From positions 1 through 45,348 of the forward strand of contig RFNG01000131.1 in assembly GCA_009927275.1 (NCBI GenBank): a DNA stretch of 45,348 nucleotides, in the 5' to 3' direction. Positions 8,365 to 16,701 of this stretch are shown here, piece after piece. How positions within the stretch are numbered: the stretch's first letter is position 1; each line of letters begins with the position of its first letter. Origin of the DNA: Sphingobacteriia bacterium. GTDB taxonomy: Bacteria > Bacteroidota > Bacteroidia > B-17B0 > Aurantibacillaceae. A program made the position numbers and the translations under genes. The notes beneath the pieces were generated by a model. That model was not told where the DNA came from, did no database searches, and worked only from the letters and a program-made list of their open reading frames with translations.

Positions 8365-8949
8365 ATGACAAAATCAATTTTAAAAAGTGTTTTACTATTT
8401 GGAACAACGCTTACGCTACTTTCATTTGACACACCTACAGGCTGGTTCAATGCAGGTAGCAAGCCTAAAAGCTATGACATGGGTATAGACAAGGGTGCTG
8501 GACAGGACGGAAAAAATGCAGCAACAATAAAATCCATTGACAAAAAAATTCACGGCTTTGGAACTTTGATGCAGCAATGCAAACCAGATATGTATCTTAA
8601 TAAAAGAGTAAGAATGACAGGGTATGTAAAATCAGAAAATGTTACTACTTGGGCGGGACTTTGGTTACGTGTTGACGAGCCTGGTTCACAACAACCGCTT
8701 TCATTTGACAATATGAGCGACAGACCCATAAAGGGAACTACAGATTGGACCAAGTATGAAATTGTTCTTGACGTGCCAAGTAATGCATCACTGATTGCGT
8801 ATGGTGCCTTGTTAGGCGGCACAGGACAAATATGGTTTGACCGTATAACCATTGAAGTAGTTAGTGACAGTGTTCCCGTAACCGGTTCAGCAAATAGAAA
8901 AAAATCTGCGACACTAAACGAGCCGACCAACCTCGACTTTGAAAATTAA
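8365..8949 (+). CDS. secreted jelly-roll-like protein of unknown function with atypical codon use
   Basis: The product has 194 residues with an N-terminal signal-like segment (LKSVLLFGTTLTLLSF) and no Cys that would make a lipobox. The rest is beta-rich, with GWFNAGSKPKSYDMGIDKG, RVRMTGYVKSENV, GLWLRVD and GQIWFDRITIEVV. These resemble carbohydrate-binding or galactose-binding-like jelly-roll modules found at the end of some AraC-type regulators and peptidases; I do not recognise a named family with certainty. The codon choice differs from neighbours: 12 of 14 Asp codons are GAC, whereas surrounding genes mostly use GAT. This, plus the long gene-free DNA after it, suggests acquisition by transfer. 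Start chosen because the promoter at 8320 and the signal segment agree. Confidence 0.7.
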   Translation: MTKSILKSVLLFGTTLTLLSFDTPTGWFNAGSKPKSYDMGIDKGAGQDGKNAATIKSIDKKIHGFGTLMQQCKPDMYLNKRVRMTGYVKSENVTTWAGLWLRVDEPGSQQPLSFDNMSDRPIKGTTDWTKYEIVLDVPSNASLIAYGALLGGTGQIWFDRITIEVVSDSVPVTGSANRKKSATLNEPTNLDFEN

Positions 8950-8972
8950 GTGCGCGTAATAGCGCCAATTTA
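8944..8972. repeat. imperfect hairpin overlapping the stop codon of the preceding gene
   Basis: AAATT (8944-8948) and GCGC (8953-8956) can pair with GCGC (8963-8966) and AATTT (8968-8972), with an asymmetric bulge. There is no T run after it, so it is a weak terminator candidate at best. Confidence 0.35.
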
Positions 8973-9610
8973 AATAGTTGTGTTTTTTGTTTCATATACA
9001 GTTATATGGTAAAAGGAATTTTATTTTTTTAAATCAAGTTTGGTGGTAAAACATCTGTCTTTCTTCTAGCTGCAAAACGTTTTGGGTTTTTATAAAAAGT
9101 ATGCTGAATTGGACATAACATTCTAATTAAAAGGAAACATAAATTCAAAATAAATATCGCTAATTAGTGTAAGCTTTTAATTCTAATAAAGTATTTATAT
9201 CAGACCTAATTAAGAAGGTTTCCTTTACAAACTCAACAAGCACTTCTACTTTTATGAAAACTGGATTTATGAACTATTAAGTGCTATCTTTTAATTCCAA
9301 ATTCTTTGGCTTTTTCAAATCAGCAATACAAATTTGACATTCTAAAAGGGCTATAGATTTTTACGAACCGATTAATGATTCATTTATTAAATTCAGTATA
9401 AAGCTTCAAAAATAATTTAAAAATTATTAATCAGAAGTTTCGTTCGAAATTGAATTTACATGAACTCTTATTAACTATATCTAACGCGGCGTACTTAACC
9501 GGTCATTAGAATGTATAAGCAATTTAATTGTGGGTTTGATTGCCAATCAAGAAAATTCTAAAACAATTAAATCTTTTAAATAGCTTAAATGATTTCTTAT
9601 AATAACGTTA
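8950..9610. other. 661-base gap without an intact gene; possible decayed coding remnant
   Basis: The stretch is very AT-rich. No reading frame in it has a plausible start and length. On the minus strand between about 9170 and 9400 one frame reads protein-like but is broken by stops: a piece ending LLELKAYTN, preceded after two adjacent stop codons by a piece with ADLKKPKNLELKDS. An inverted repeat TCTAA/TTAGA with a GC-rich interior lies at 9480-9510. Either a decayed gene or simply AT-rich noise; I see no promoter or RNA gene that I could defend. Confidence 0.4.
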
Positions 9611-10096
9611 CTAATACACTGCTTCATCAATTGTAAAATCAGCATTAATAATGCTATCAGTTGTTATATTTATAAGATTTACAAATCCCTCTGCACTTAT
9701 ATTTTGAGCATAATACATATTATTCCATTTAACAAAAACAGAATACATTCCCGAGGGGCAAATACTTTCAAAATACCCTTCAGTGTTACTAGGTATAATT
9801 TCACGTACAGGGGCTGGTAAATTAGAGTAATACGGATGTGTTTGGCTGCTGTATTTAACCGGCGCTGTTAAATACAATTCAGTACGAATGCATTCGGTTT
9901 TACAGGTTTGTGTAACGGGGTCTATAGTTGGCATACAATTACCGTGTTTGTAATATATTCTACCATAAAGGCCTTGCTGTAATTTAGGAATTTTTGTGTG
10001 TATAGCGCAAGGGGCCGTATTTACTTGAGGAAAATGATCTTTACTGCATGAAATATATAAACCCGTTAGCAAGAAAAAAATTATTTTAATAATCAT
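9611..10096 (-). CDS. putative lipoprotein of unknown function
   Basis: The protein has 161 residues. The first 16 are a short hydrophobic signal followed by Cys-17 (LYISC), consistent with a lipobox, so I infer an anchored periplasmic or outer-membrane lipoprotein. The mature part has four further Cys clustered near residues 50-70 and one near 130. Its pattern (GLYGRIYYKHGNCMP ... SICPSGMYSVFVKWNN) resembles small Bacteroidota lipoproteins with a carboxypeptidase-regulatory-like beta sandwich. It starts nine bases after the TetR gene ends, on the same strand, so the two are probably co-transcribed and it may work with the efflux system opposite. Confidence 0.65.
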   Translation of the reverse strand: MIIKIIFFLLTGLYISCSKDHFPQVNTAPCAIHTKIPKLQQGLYGRIYYKHGNCMPTIDPVTQTCKTECIRTELYLTAPVKYSSQTHPYYSNLPAPVREIIPSNTEGYFESICPSGMYSVFVKWNNMYYAQNISAEGFVNLINITTDSIINADFTIDEAVY

Positions 10097-10105
10097 GGAA
10101 TAAAA

Positions 10106-10744
10106 TTACATATTCAATAATTGATTTAAGAATCGCATAACGTCCCGAGGTTGATTTTTTTTAGCATCGGTAAGGCTGGGCAAATACAAACTGTAAAAAT
10201 GCTGTAAATGCGCCATTTCAAGTAAGGTACTTGCCAAAGACTTTGAAAATTTATATGTAGGATGAAATATTTTTATTTCACGAGCCAATAATAAACTAAG
10301 CTCTTTAAAAGGTTTAAAAAATAGATTTTTATTAAACTGATTAACGTTGCGCGTTAAGTAAGTTTTAGAACCTTCCCACAGCACAAGTTGATAAAGGGCA
10401 TTTATATCAAAGCTGGTGTGTATTTTATGTTCTGGCAGTTCGGGGTTTAAAATGAGTTTTAATATAAATTGAATTCTATTTTTAGCTTTAGGTTCAGTTT
10501 GGCAATGGTACTGGGCAACATTGTATATATGGGTCCAATATTGATTTACAAGATAAAGCAGCATATGATGCTTGTTTTCAAAATAACGGTATACGCTGGC
10601 TTCGGTTGTTTTTATGTTTAATGCCAGTTTTTTAAACGTAAAAGCCTCAAAGCCTATAGTATTTATTAACTGAAGGGCCTTTGTGGTTATTTGCCGGCCT
10701 AATAGAGTATCCTGCGGATTTTTTAAATACAAGCGTTTTAGCAT
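10106..10744 (-). CDS. TetR/AcrR-family transcriptional regulator
   Basis: The 212-residue protein has an N-terminal TetR helix-turn-helix at about residues 18-62 (ITTKALQLINTIGFEAFTF ... TTEASVYRYFENKHHML) and an all-helical C-terminal ligand-binding part. It is divergent from the exporter genes, with only 69 bases between the two starts. That gap carries two copies of a dyad-type motif at 10767-10803, the expected arrangement for a TetR repressor controlling both itself and the exporter. The ligand is unknown. Confidence 0.88.
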   Translation of the reverse strand: MLKRLYLKNPQDTLLGRQITTKALQLINTIGFEAFTFKKLALNIKTTEASVYRYFENKHHMLLYLVNQYWTHIYNVAQYHCQTEPKAKNRIQFILKLILNPELPEHKIHTSFDINALYQLVLWEGSKTYLTRNVNQFNKNLFFKPFKELSLLLAREIKIFHPTYKFSKSLASTLLEMAHLQHFYSLYLPSLTDAKKNQPRDVMRFLNQLLNM

Positions 10745-10766
10745 ATTTATTAAAAAACGTAAAAAT

Positions 10767-10803
10767 AATAGTAATACTATTAATAAACAAAGTAATACTA
10801 TTA
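10767..10803. promoter_or_regulatory. duplicated TetR-type operator
   Basis: AATAGTA-A-TACTATT at 10767-10781 is a perfect odd palindrome. The 13-base word AGTAATACTATTA occurs at 10770-10782 and again at 10791-10803, exactly 21 bases apart, which places two bound dimers on the same face of the helix. The second copy overlaps the -7 element of the exporter, so binding should block RNA polymerase. Confidence 0.7.
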
Positions 10804-10809
10804 CATTTG
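10802..10809 (+). promoter_or_regulatory. -7 element of the exporter operon, four bases before the ATG
   Basis: TACATTTG is a full match to TAnnTTTG. Only TAAC separates it from the ATG at 10814, so transcription starting at the usual distance would begin at or next to the start codon and give a leaderless mRNA. Confidence 0.55.
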
Positions 10810-10813
10810 TAAC

Positions 10814-13039
10814 ATGTATTTTAAAACGTTAGTAGGATGGCTCTGGAAAGAGCGTAGGGGCATACAGCGCGTTTACCTTATGGCGGCCCTACAAAGTTTA
10901 TTGTACATTGGTTTACCCCTTTGTATTCAGGGTGTTATAACGTATACCATGGCCGGTCATTTTTCGGCCTCCTTGGTTTTGCTGAGTATGGTAGCCGTTA
11001 TTTTTATAGCATTAATTAGTGTATTTAAGGTTTGGCAGTTTAATTTAAACGAATATTTACAAGAAAAGATTTTTGCTGAAACAGCTGAGCGTTTAGCTGT
11101 TTATGAAGATCTATCGGGAACCCGTAAACTAAAACTATTACAATTTTTTGAAATTTTAACCTTGCAAAAGGGAATTGGTAAGATACTGTTAGATTTTTCT
11201 GTATCCATAGTTAGCATTGGAATAGGTTTATTGATATTACCTGCTTATAGCAGTTGGTTTTTTTTACTTACGATATTACTTGCGCTAAGTTTTGTATACA
11301 TTTTGTATTATTACGGCAAACGGGCCCAGCAGGCCAACATACTGCTTTCAGAATCAAAGTACAGCATTTTAAAGCTTTTACTTTACGATTCGGCTCCCTC
11401 TGTACACGACCATTACCAAAAGTTAGATGCAGAATTAATGGATTACCTTTCGTTTCGCCAACAATACCATGGACTATTTTTAAAACAATTAAAAGGGCTG
11501 CTTACTTACAAGGTAATATTTGTAGGTTTTGTTTTGTTTTTAGGCGCCTATTTGGTTCAAATAGGGGAGCTTAACATTGGCCAGTTTGTAGCCTCTGAAA
11601 TCATTGTTCTTTTTGTAGTAAATGCTATTGAAAAACTGGTATCAAGTATTGGTATATGTTATGAAATGATAACAGCCATAATAAAGTTAAATGCGCTATT
11701 ACCGCCCGATAATCCCCTACAGCAAAATGCTGCCATAAGTTTACAATTTAACAGTCAAAAACGAATCTATCCGTATCCGTTTAAGCGTCAAAACCGCTGG
11801 TATTGGATGGGGGGGCTTATTTTGCTTTTTTTAATTTTAATTTCACCATGGACTCAAACGGTAAATGTTAGCGGATCTGTTTCCGTTTTAAATCCCGAAC
11901 GTAAACCTCAGCAAATTACTTCGCGTATAGCAGGTCGGGTTGAAAAATGGTATATCCAAGATGGTGCATTTGTTAATAAAAATGATACCATAGCCTATAT
12001 AACTGAAATTAAAGAAGAGTATCTAGATCCAAAACTTGTTCAACGTTCAGAATCTCAAATTACCTCAAAAGAAACCGCCATGGAATCGTATCAAGGCAAA
12101 ATCCGTTCAATTGATTTGCAAATTGATGCACTTAACAAAGGGTTGGTTTTAAAACGCGAACAATTACAAAATAAAACACGTCAATACATTGCCAAATTGG
12201 CCAGCGATAGTGTAGAATGGATAGCCGCGCAAAATAATTTAAAAATTACTAAAGAACAACTGGCGCGGTATGATGAATTGCTTGATAAAGGAATTGTTTC
12301 TAAAACGGAGCATGAAAATCGCAAATTAAAATTTCAGGAGGCGCTTGCCAAATCCATTTCATCAGAAAATAAAATTATTGGAGCCCGTAACGAATTACTT
12401 AATGCCAAAATAGAACAAAGTGCCATCAGTCAAGAATACAATGAAAAACTAATGAAGCTGGAATCGGATAAATTTAGCACGCTGTCAATGTATTATGATG
12501 CGGAAGGGCAATTAACAAAACTTCAAAATCAACTTAGCAATTATGCCTTACGACAACATTACTATTATGTGTTAGCGCCACAAGACGGTTATATTAATGA
12601 ATTAACTGCTAAAGGCGTTGGAGAAATTGTTAAGGAGGGCGGTATAATTTGTAAAATAACACCTAAAAATCTTGAACAGGCAGTAGAATTGTTTGTTGAC
12701 CCGGTGGATTTGCCATTAATTGCCAAAGGACAGGAACTAAGATTAATTTTTGACGGCTGGCCCAGTTTTTACTTGTCGGGATGGCCCGGCGTAAGTAACG
12801 GAACCTTTGCTGCAGAAGTTATTAGTTTTGATAAAGTAATATCTACAAAAGGTAAATTTAGAATTTTAGCACGTGCAAAAGGTACACCATGGCCAAATTC
12901 AATTCAAATTGGAGGAGGCGTTCAAGGATTTTGCTTGTTACGCAATGTGCCGTTGGTGTATGAACTTTGGCGGATAATAAACGGATTCCCTCCTGAATTT
13001 TACATTACTCCAAACGCACATGACAAGCCGCATACGTAA
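10814..13039 (+). CDS. ABC exporter membrane domain fused to HlyD-type membrane fusion protein, no ATPase domain
   Basis: The 741-residue protein joins two modules. Residues about 1-295 form a polytopic domain with the helix pattern of ABC exporter membrane domains (ending IGQFVASEIIVLFVVNAIEKLVS style helices). A further transmembrane helix lies at about 327-347. Then come a lipoyl/barrel-sandwich half (VSGSVSVLNPERKPQQI, GRVEKWYIQDG, residues 350-396), a coiled coil (about 409-582), the second lipoyl half and a beta-barrel (about 587-725). This second module is a HlyD-like periplasmic adaptor. No Walker A, signature or Walker B motif is present, so an ATPase would have to come from elsewhere or not be used. 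It overlaps the TolC gene by 20 bases. A G7 run lies at 11809-11815. Likely role: efflux or secretion; substrate unknown. Confidence 0.8.
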   Translation: MYFKTLVGWLWKERRGIQRVYLMAALQSLLYIGLPLCIQGVITYTMAGHFSASLVLLSMVAVIFIALISVFKVWQFNLNEYLQEKIFAETAERLAVYEDLSGTRKLKLLQFFEILTLQKGIGKILLDFSVSIVSIGIGLLILPAYSSWFFLLTILLALSFVYILYYYGKRAQQANILLSESKYSILKLLLYDSAPSVHDHYQKLDAELMDYLSFRQQYHGLFLKQLKGLLTYKVIFVGFVLFLGAYLVQIGELNIGQFVASEIIVLFVVNAIEKLVSSIGICYEMITAIIKLNALLPPDNPLQQNAAISLQFNSQKRIYPYPFKRQNRWYWMGGLILLFLILISPWTQTVNVSGSVSVLNPERKPQQITSRIAGRVEKWYIQDGAFVNKNDTIAYITEIKEEYLDPKLVQRSESQITSKETAMESYQGKIRSIDLQIDALNKGLVLKREQLQNKTRQYIAKLASDSVEWIAAQNNLKITKEQLARYDELLDKGIVSKTEHENRKLKFQEALAKSISSENKIIGARNELLNAKIEQSAISQEYNEKLMKLESDKFSTLSMYYDAEGQLTKLQNQLSNYALRQHYYYVLAPQDGYINELTAKGVGEIVKEGGIICKITPKNLEQAVELFVDPVDLPLIAKGQELRLIFDGWPSFYLSGWPGVSNGTFAAEVISFDKVISTKGKFRILARAKGTPWPNSIQIGGGVQGFCLLRNVPLVYELWRIINGFPPEFYITPNAHDKPHT

Positions 13040-14405
13040 CATTACAGGAATACTTGTTCTAAGCTTCAACGCTCTTTTGGCACAAACGGCTCCGGTATCT
13101 TTTAATGCCTTTATGGCCCTATTAGAAAATCATCCACGTAATGCAGTGTCGCAACAATGGCAGCAAATGGCACATTCTATTTTAATATCGGGACGGGGAC
13201 AATTTGATCCGGTTTTATCTGGAGAAACCGAACAAAAGCAATGGATGCAAAAAACAAGTTACCAATGGATACGTACAGAAGCAAAGCAAAATATTTTTGC
13301 AGGACATTCGTTAAAGGCGGGATTTGATTATGGACAGGGCTCATTTGTAAATCCAGAATTTCAAACCCCCGCATTAGGTATTCCATATGCGGGAATTGAA
13401 CTGGCCTTAGGCCAAGGACTCATTATGGATAAACGAAGAGCAGACTATTTAAAATCAAAAGCGTATGGTAATTTATATACCCTTTCGGCGCAGCAAGAAA
13501 AAAACGAACTTTTAAATTCTGCTAGCCAAACCTATGTCCAATGGCTAAATTTTAAAGCGCAGCTGGATATAATGTATTATTTTAATAAACTTGCCCAAGA
13601 CCGTCTCTCTGCATTAAAACACGCTCAGCAAACAGGCGAAAAATCAGTAATGGATACAGTTGAAGCCAGTATTTATTTACAAGGACGCACCCTTGAGGTT
13701 CAGGACGCACAATTGGCTTTAAACCAAATTCAAAATTATTTAAGCACTTTTATTTGGAGCTCAACAGGATTGCTTATTGACAGTACGTTATTAGCTAATA
13801 ATACGGATGTTTTACAAGGTGTTTTACAACAAGCCATGCGAATAAAATCAAATGTAAGCACAGACAGTTTAAATGCCCCTGAAATTAATCGTTACGCTGT
13901 AAAATCAAAGTTGCTGGATATTGAACTGCAATACCGAAAAGAGTTTTTAAAACCTACGTTAAATGTTAGATACAACGTTTTAAGTTCAGGAATTCAAGCA
14001 TTTAATGCTCAGCAATTAAAGTGGTCTGCACAACTAGCATTTCCATTATTTTTTCGAACGCCCCTGGGAGAATACCGGGTAGTAAAAAGCCAATTGCAAC
14101 AAAACATACTAGAAGGCACTCAAAAACGAGCCGAATGGCTTGCTAAAATTAATGCCCTTGATTTTAAATTAAAACGTATGGCCAATCAAATAATTACAGC
14201 ACAACAGGCCAGCACATTAAGTAAAACTTTATTAGAAGCTGAACAAATAAAATTTCAAAACGGCGAAGGCACCTTGTTTTTACTAAATAGCCGCGAAAAT
14301 AAATGGCTAGAAAATCAACTTAAACTCACCGAGTTACAGGCTAAATGGCTTCAGGTTTACTTTGAATGGGTTTATGCCCACGGACATTTAAATTATAAGT
14401 TGTAA
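13020..14405 (+). CDS. TolC-family outer-membrane efflux channel
   Basis: The 461-residue protein has a signal peptide (ITGILVLSFNALLAQ, about residues 7-21), then the long helical hairpins separated by short beta strands that mark TolC/OEP proteins, e.g. EKNELLNSASQTYVQWLNFK and ALKHAQQTGEKSVMDT. It should form the outer-membrane exit duct for the fused adaptor encoded just upstream; the 20-base overlap supports coupled translation and fixed stoichiometry. No separate ATPase gene follows. Confidence 0.88.
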   Translation: MTSRIRNITGILVLSFNALLAQTAPVSFNAFMALLENHPRNAVSQQWQQMAHSILISGRGQFDPVLSGETEQKQWMQKTSYQWIRTEAKQNIFAGHSLKAGFDYGQGSFVNPEFQTPALGIPYAGIELALGQGLIMDKRRADYLKSKAYGNLYTLSAQQEKNELLNSASQTYVQWLNFKAQLDIMYYFNKLAQDRLSALKHAQQTGEKSVMDTVEASIYLQGRTLEVQDAQLALNQIQNYLSTFIWSSTGLLIDSTLLANNTDVLQGVLQQAMRIKSNVSTDSLNAPEINRYAVKSKLLDIELQYRKEFLKPTLNVRYNVLSSGIQAFNAQQLKWSAQLAFPLFFRTPLGEYRVVKSQLQQNILEGTQKRAEWLAKINALDFKLKRMANQIITAQQASTLSKTLLEAEQIKFQNGEGTLFLLNSRENKWLENQLKLTELQAKWLQVYFEWVYAHGHLNYKL

Positions 14406-14569
14406 TTTTTAAAAATATAATTCGGTTTTATTTTAAGGGTTTTATTTATTGCGCTATTTGTACTTGTATAATAGGGGACATGTTTTAAGCAGGATTTATC
14501 TTATTTTTAAATAAAACAGCATTAAATCATTTAAATAATACTTTAATTAAACAAATAAAAACAGTAACA

Positions 14570-14577
14570 TAGATTTG
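14570..14577 (+). promoter_or_regulatory. -7 element upstream of aldehyde dehydrogenase
   Basis: TAGATTTG matches TAnnTTTG fully and lies 35 bases before the ATG at 14613, leaving an ordinary leader of about 30 bases that is A-rich next to the start. Confidence 0.55.
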
Positions 14578-14612
14578 CATATATTTTAAAATCCAATTAA
14601 AAAATCAAACAA

Positions 14613-16034
14613 ATGAAAATTTATCCCTTTTATGCGGGCGGCCATTTTAAAAGCTCTTCAATCACACAAGCGCAAATAAATCCCTATACTCAAAACGTGA
14701 TTGCCAAAGTATGTCTCGCTCAAAAAAAAGATATAGAATACAGCATTTTAGCCGCTTCCAGTGCTGCTCCGGTTCTTAAAGCGCTTTCAATGCGTAAACG
14801 CGCTAAAATTTTAAAGTCTATTTCTGAACTTATATTAAAACACCAAACCCCACTTTGTAATTTAATTGTTTTAGAAACGGCTAAACCATTACAATTTGCT
14901 AAACGTGAGGTTTTACGCTGCGCTGAAACGTTTAAGTTAGCTTCTGTTTTTTGTAATTCCTATACCCATTCTACATTTCCCAAACATTGGTCTGCGCAAA
15001 GTAAAAATTTTAAATCTGCTATATATCATGAACCATCTGGTTTAGTACTGGCCATTACGCCATTTAATTTTCCCTTAAACTTACCGGCACATAAAATTGC
15101 ACCGGCAATTGCTGCCGGGTGCCCTATAATTTTAAAACCTGCCCCACAATCACCATTATCTATTCTCTATCTTGCCAAACTCATTCATAGTTTAGATTTA
15201 CCCAAGGGGGCCTTGTCGGTGTTGCCCATGTCTAACGAAAATGCGCAGCATTTTGTACAAAGTCAACGTTATAGCGTATTATCATTTACCGGATCGTCTC
15301 AAATTGGATGGAGCCTAAAAGCATTAGCCCATAAACGGAAATGTATTCTTGAATTGGGAGGAAATGCAGCAACCATAATTACCGCATCTGCAGATATTAC
15401 AAGGTGTATTCACGATGCCCTTGAATCTGGATTTGCATTTAGTGGACAGGTTTGTATACATGCCCAGCGTTTTTATGTACATCCTGTACATTTTAACAAC
15501 TTTGTTGCACAAATGAAAACGGCCGTTTTAAAATTAAAAAACGGAAACCCCAAATTACTAAGTACTAGCATTTCTGTATTAATTTCTGAAAAGGAGGCAA
15601 TACGAATTGAATCGTGGGTTAACAACGCTTTGGAGTCCGGAGCCATTTGCATAACAGGCGGAAAACGTTTTAATACATTTTACGAACCCACAATTTTATG
15701 CAATACAAATTCAAACATGCGTATTCATTCCGAAGAGGCATTTGGTCCGGTAATATGTATTAATAAATACAATGGCAGTATATCACATGCTGTTGAATTG
15801 GTTAATGATACTAAATACGGATTACAAAACAGCATTTACACGTGCTCTAAATTGGAATATAATTATGCGCTGCAGCATTTACAAACCGGCGCCTTACTTC
15901 ATAACAAACCAACAACATTTCGTTTAGAACATATGCCTTACGGGGGTATTAAAGAAAGTGGCTTTGGCAGAGAGGGCGTAATTGATTCGTTTTATGCATT
16001 TACTGAACCCAAACTCAGTATACATGAATTTTAA
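14613..16034 (+). CDS. NAD(P)-dependent aldehyde dehydrogenase
   Basis: The 473-residue length is normal for the ALDH superfamily. Catalytic residues are all visible: Asn-152 in PFNFPLN, Glu-247 in LELGGN and the nucleophile Cys-281 in SGQVCIHAQR; the Glu-Cys spacing of 34 equals that in classical ALDHs. EEAFGPV and GFGREG near the C-terminus complete the fold. It oxidises an aldehyde to the acid; the substrate cannot be read from sequence. It stands alone with its own promoter and converges on the PAP2 gene with 16 bases between stops. Confidence 0.88.
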   Translation: MKIYPFYAGGHFKSSSITQAQINPYTQNVIAKVCLAQKKDIEYSILAASSAAPVLKALSMRKRAKILKSISELILKHQTPLCNLIVLETAKPLQFAKREVLRCAETFKLASVFCNSYTHSTFPKHWSAQSKNFKSAIYHEPSGLVLAITPFNFPLNLPAHKIAPAIAAGCPIILKPAPQSPLSILYLAKLIHSLDLPKGALSVLPMSNENAQHFVQSQRYSVLSFTGSSQIGWSLKALAHKRKCILELGGNAATIITASADITRCIHDALESGFAFSGQVCIHAQRFYVHPVHFNNFVAQMKTAVLKLKNGNPKLLSTSISVLISEKEAIRIESWVNNALESGAICITGGKRFNTFYEPTILCNTNSNMRIHSEEAFGPVICINKYNGSISHAVELVNDTKYGLQNSIYTCSKLEYNYALQHLQTGALLHNKPTTFRLEHMPYGGIKESGFGREGVIDSFYAFTEPKLSIHEF

Positions 16035-16050
16035 TTCAGCCAAATTAAAA

Positions 16051-16650
16051 TTAATAGATCCGTAAAAAAAGTTTAAAACACAAAGCACCCAATCCGGCGC
16101 CGGGAAGTAAATCCCAAAAATAATGTTGTTTGGTATATAAGGCGCTTAGGGCAATAATTACAGGAAATAAAAAAATGTAATAGCCTAAATCGGGTAAATT
16201 TATAAATAGATGACATGCCGTTAATGTAGAAACACTAACATGCATACTTGGAAAACAATTGCTTGATTTATCCATGCTTTGAACATAATTTAAAAACCGT
16301 ACTGATAAATTATTGCCCTGCGTATGCAACCTCCACGAGTCAGGTGTTTTAACGGGTAAAAATAAAAAGAACAACATTTGAAAAACCAGTAACATAAAAA
16401 AACTAAACACGGTATAATTAAAATGCCGCATGTTTTGAAATGAAAAAATCATAAAAATTATTATGGGATAATATAAACCACTGTAAATCCATATCCAATG
16501 AGGCTTTAAAATAAACCAAGTATCAATTTTAGAAGAAAACTCTATAGCCGACCGAAACGCATTACGTTGGCACCAAAAATAAAATTGGTAAATGCCTATT
16601 ATAAGCACCAATGCCATAATGAAAATAATAAAGTAATCCATGTGCTCCAT
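16051..16650 (-). CDS. PAP2-family membrane phosphatase
   Basis: The 199-residue protein has about six transmembrane helices and the PAP2 core: CFPSMHVS (motif 2, catalytic His) around residues 132-139 and YTKQHYFWD (motif 3, His and Asp) around 171-179. Motif 1 (K-x6-RP) is not obvious, though a Lys/Arg-containing stretch lies before motif 2. It would dephosphorylate a lipid phosphate such as undecaprenyl pyrophosphate, phosphatidic acid or an inositol lipid; it resembles the inositol phosphotransferase/PAP2 group in having a long N-terminal membrane part. It lies downstream of birA on the same strand. Confidence 0.75.
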   Translation of the reverse strand: MEHMDYFIIFIMALVLIIGIYQFYFWCQRNAFRSAIEFSSKIDTWFILKPHWIWIYSGLYYPIIIFMIFSFQNMRHFNYTVFSFFMLLVFQMLFFLFLPVKTPDSWRLHTQGNNLSVRFLNYVQSMDKSSNCFPSMHVSVSTLTACHLFINLPDLGYYIFLFPVIIALSALYTKQHYFWDLLPGAGLGALCFKLFLRIY

Positions 16651-16667
16651 GTAGCGAATATAAACAG

Positions 16668-16691
16668 TTATATATATTTATGTATATATAA
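16668..16691. repeat. pure A/T inverted repeat between birA and PAP2 gene
   Basis: TTATATATA (16668-16676) and TATATATAA (16683-16691) are perfect nine-base arms around TTTATG. All-AT pairing makes it a weak hairpin, but it sits just where birA transcription could end. Confidence 0.4.
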
Positions 16692-16701
16692 AAATAATAA
16701 A

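Noticed and set aside
8168-8407. 79-codon minus-strand frame after the Omp28 operon
   Set aside because: It covers the terminator and the promoter of the next gene and has no credible start context.
8550-8930. 126-codon open frame antisense to the codon-shifted secreted protein
   Set aside because: A mirror effect of GAC/GTC codon use on the opposite strand; the sense frame has the signal peptide, promoter and beta-rich pattern.
9480-9510. Possible integron attC-like site (TCTAAC ... ATTAGA with GC-rich interior)
   Set aside because: Arms are only five to six bases and there is no integrase or second site; the pattern is too short to support a cassette array.
11809-11815. G7 run as evidence that exporter and adaptor are two genes merged by an error
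   Set aside because: The frame is continuous on both sides with sensible sequence (WYWMGGLILLF), and a one-base change would break it.
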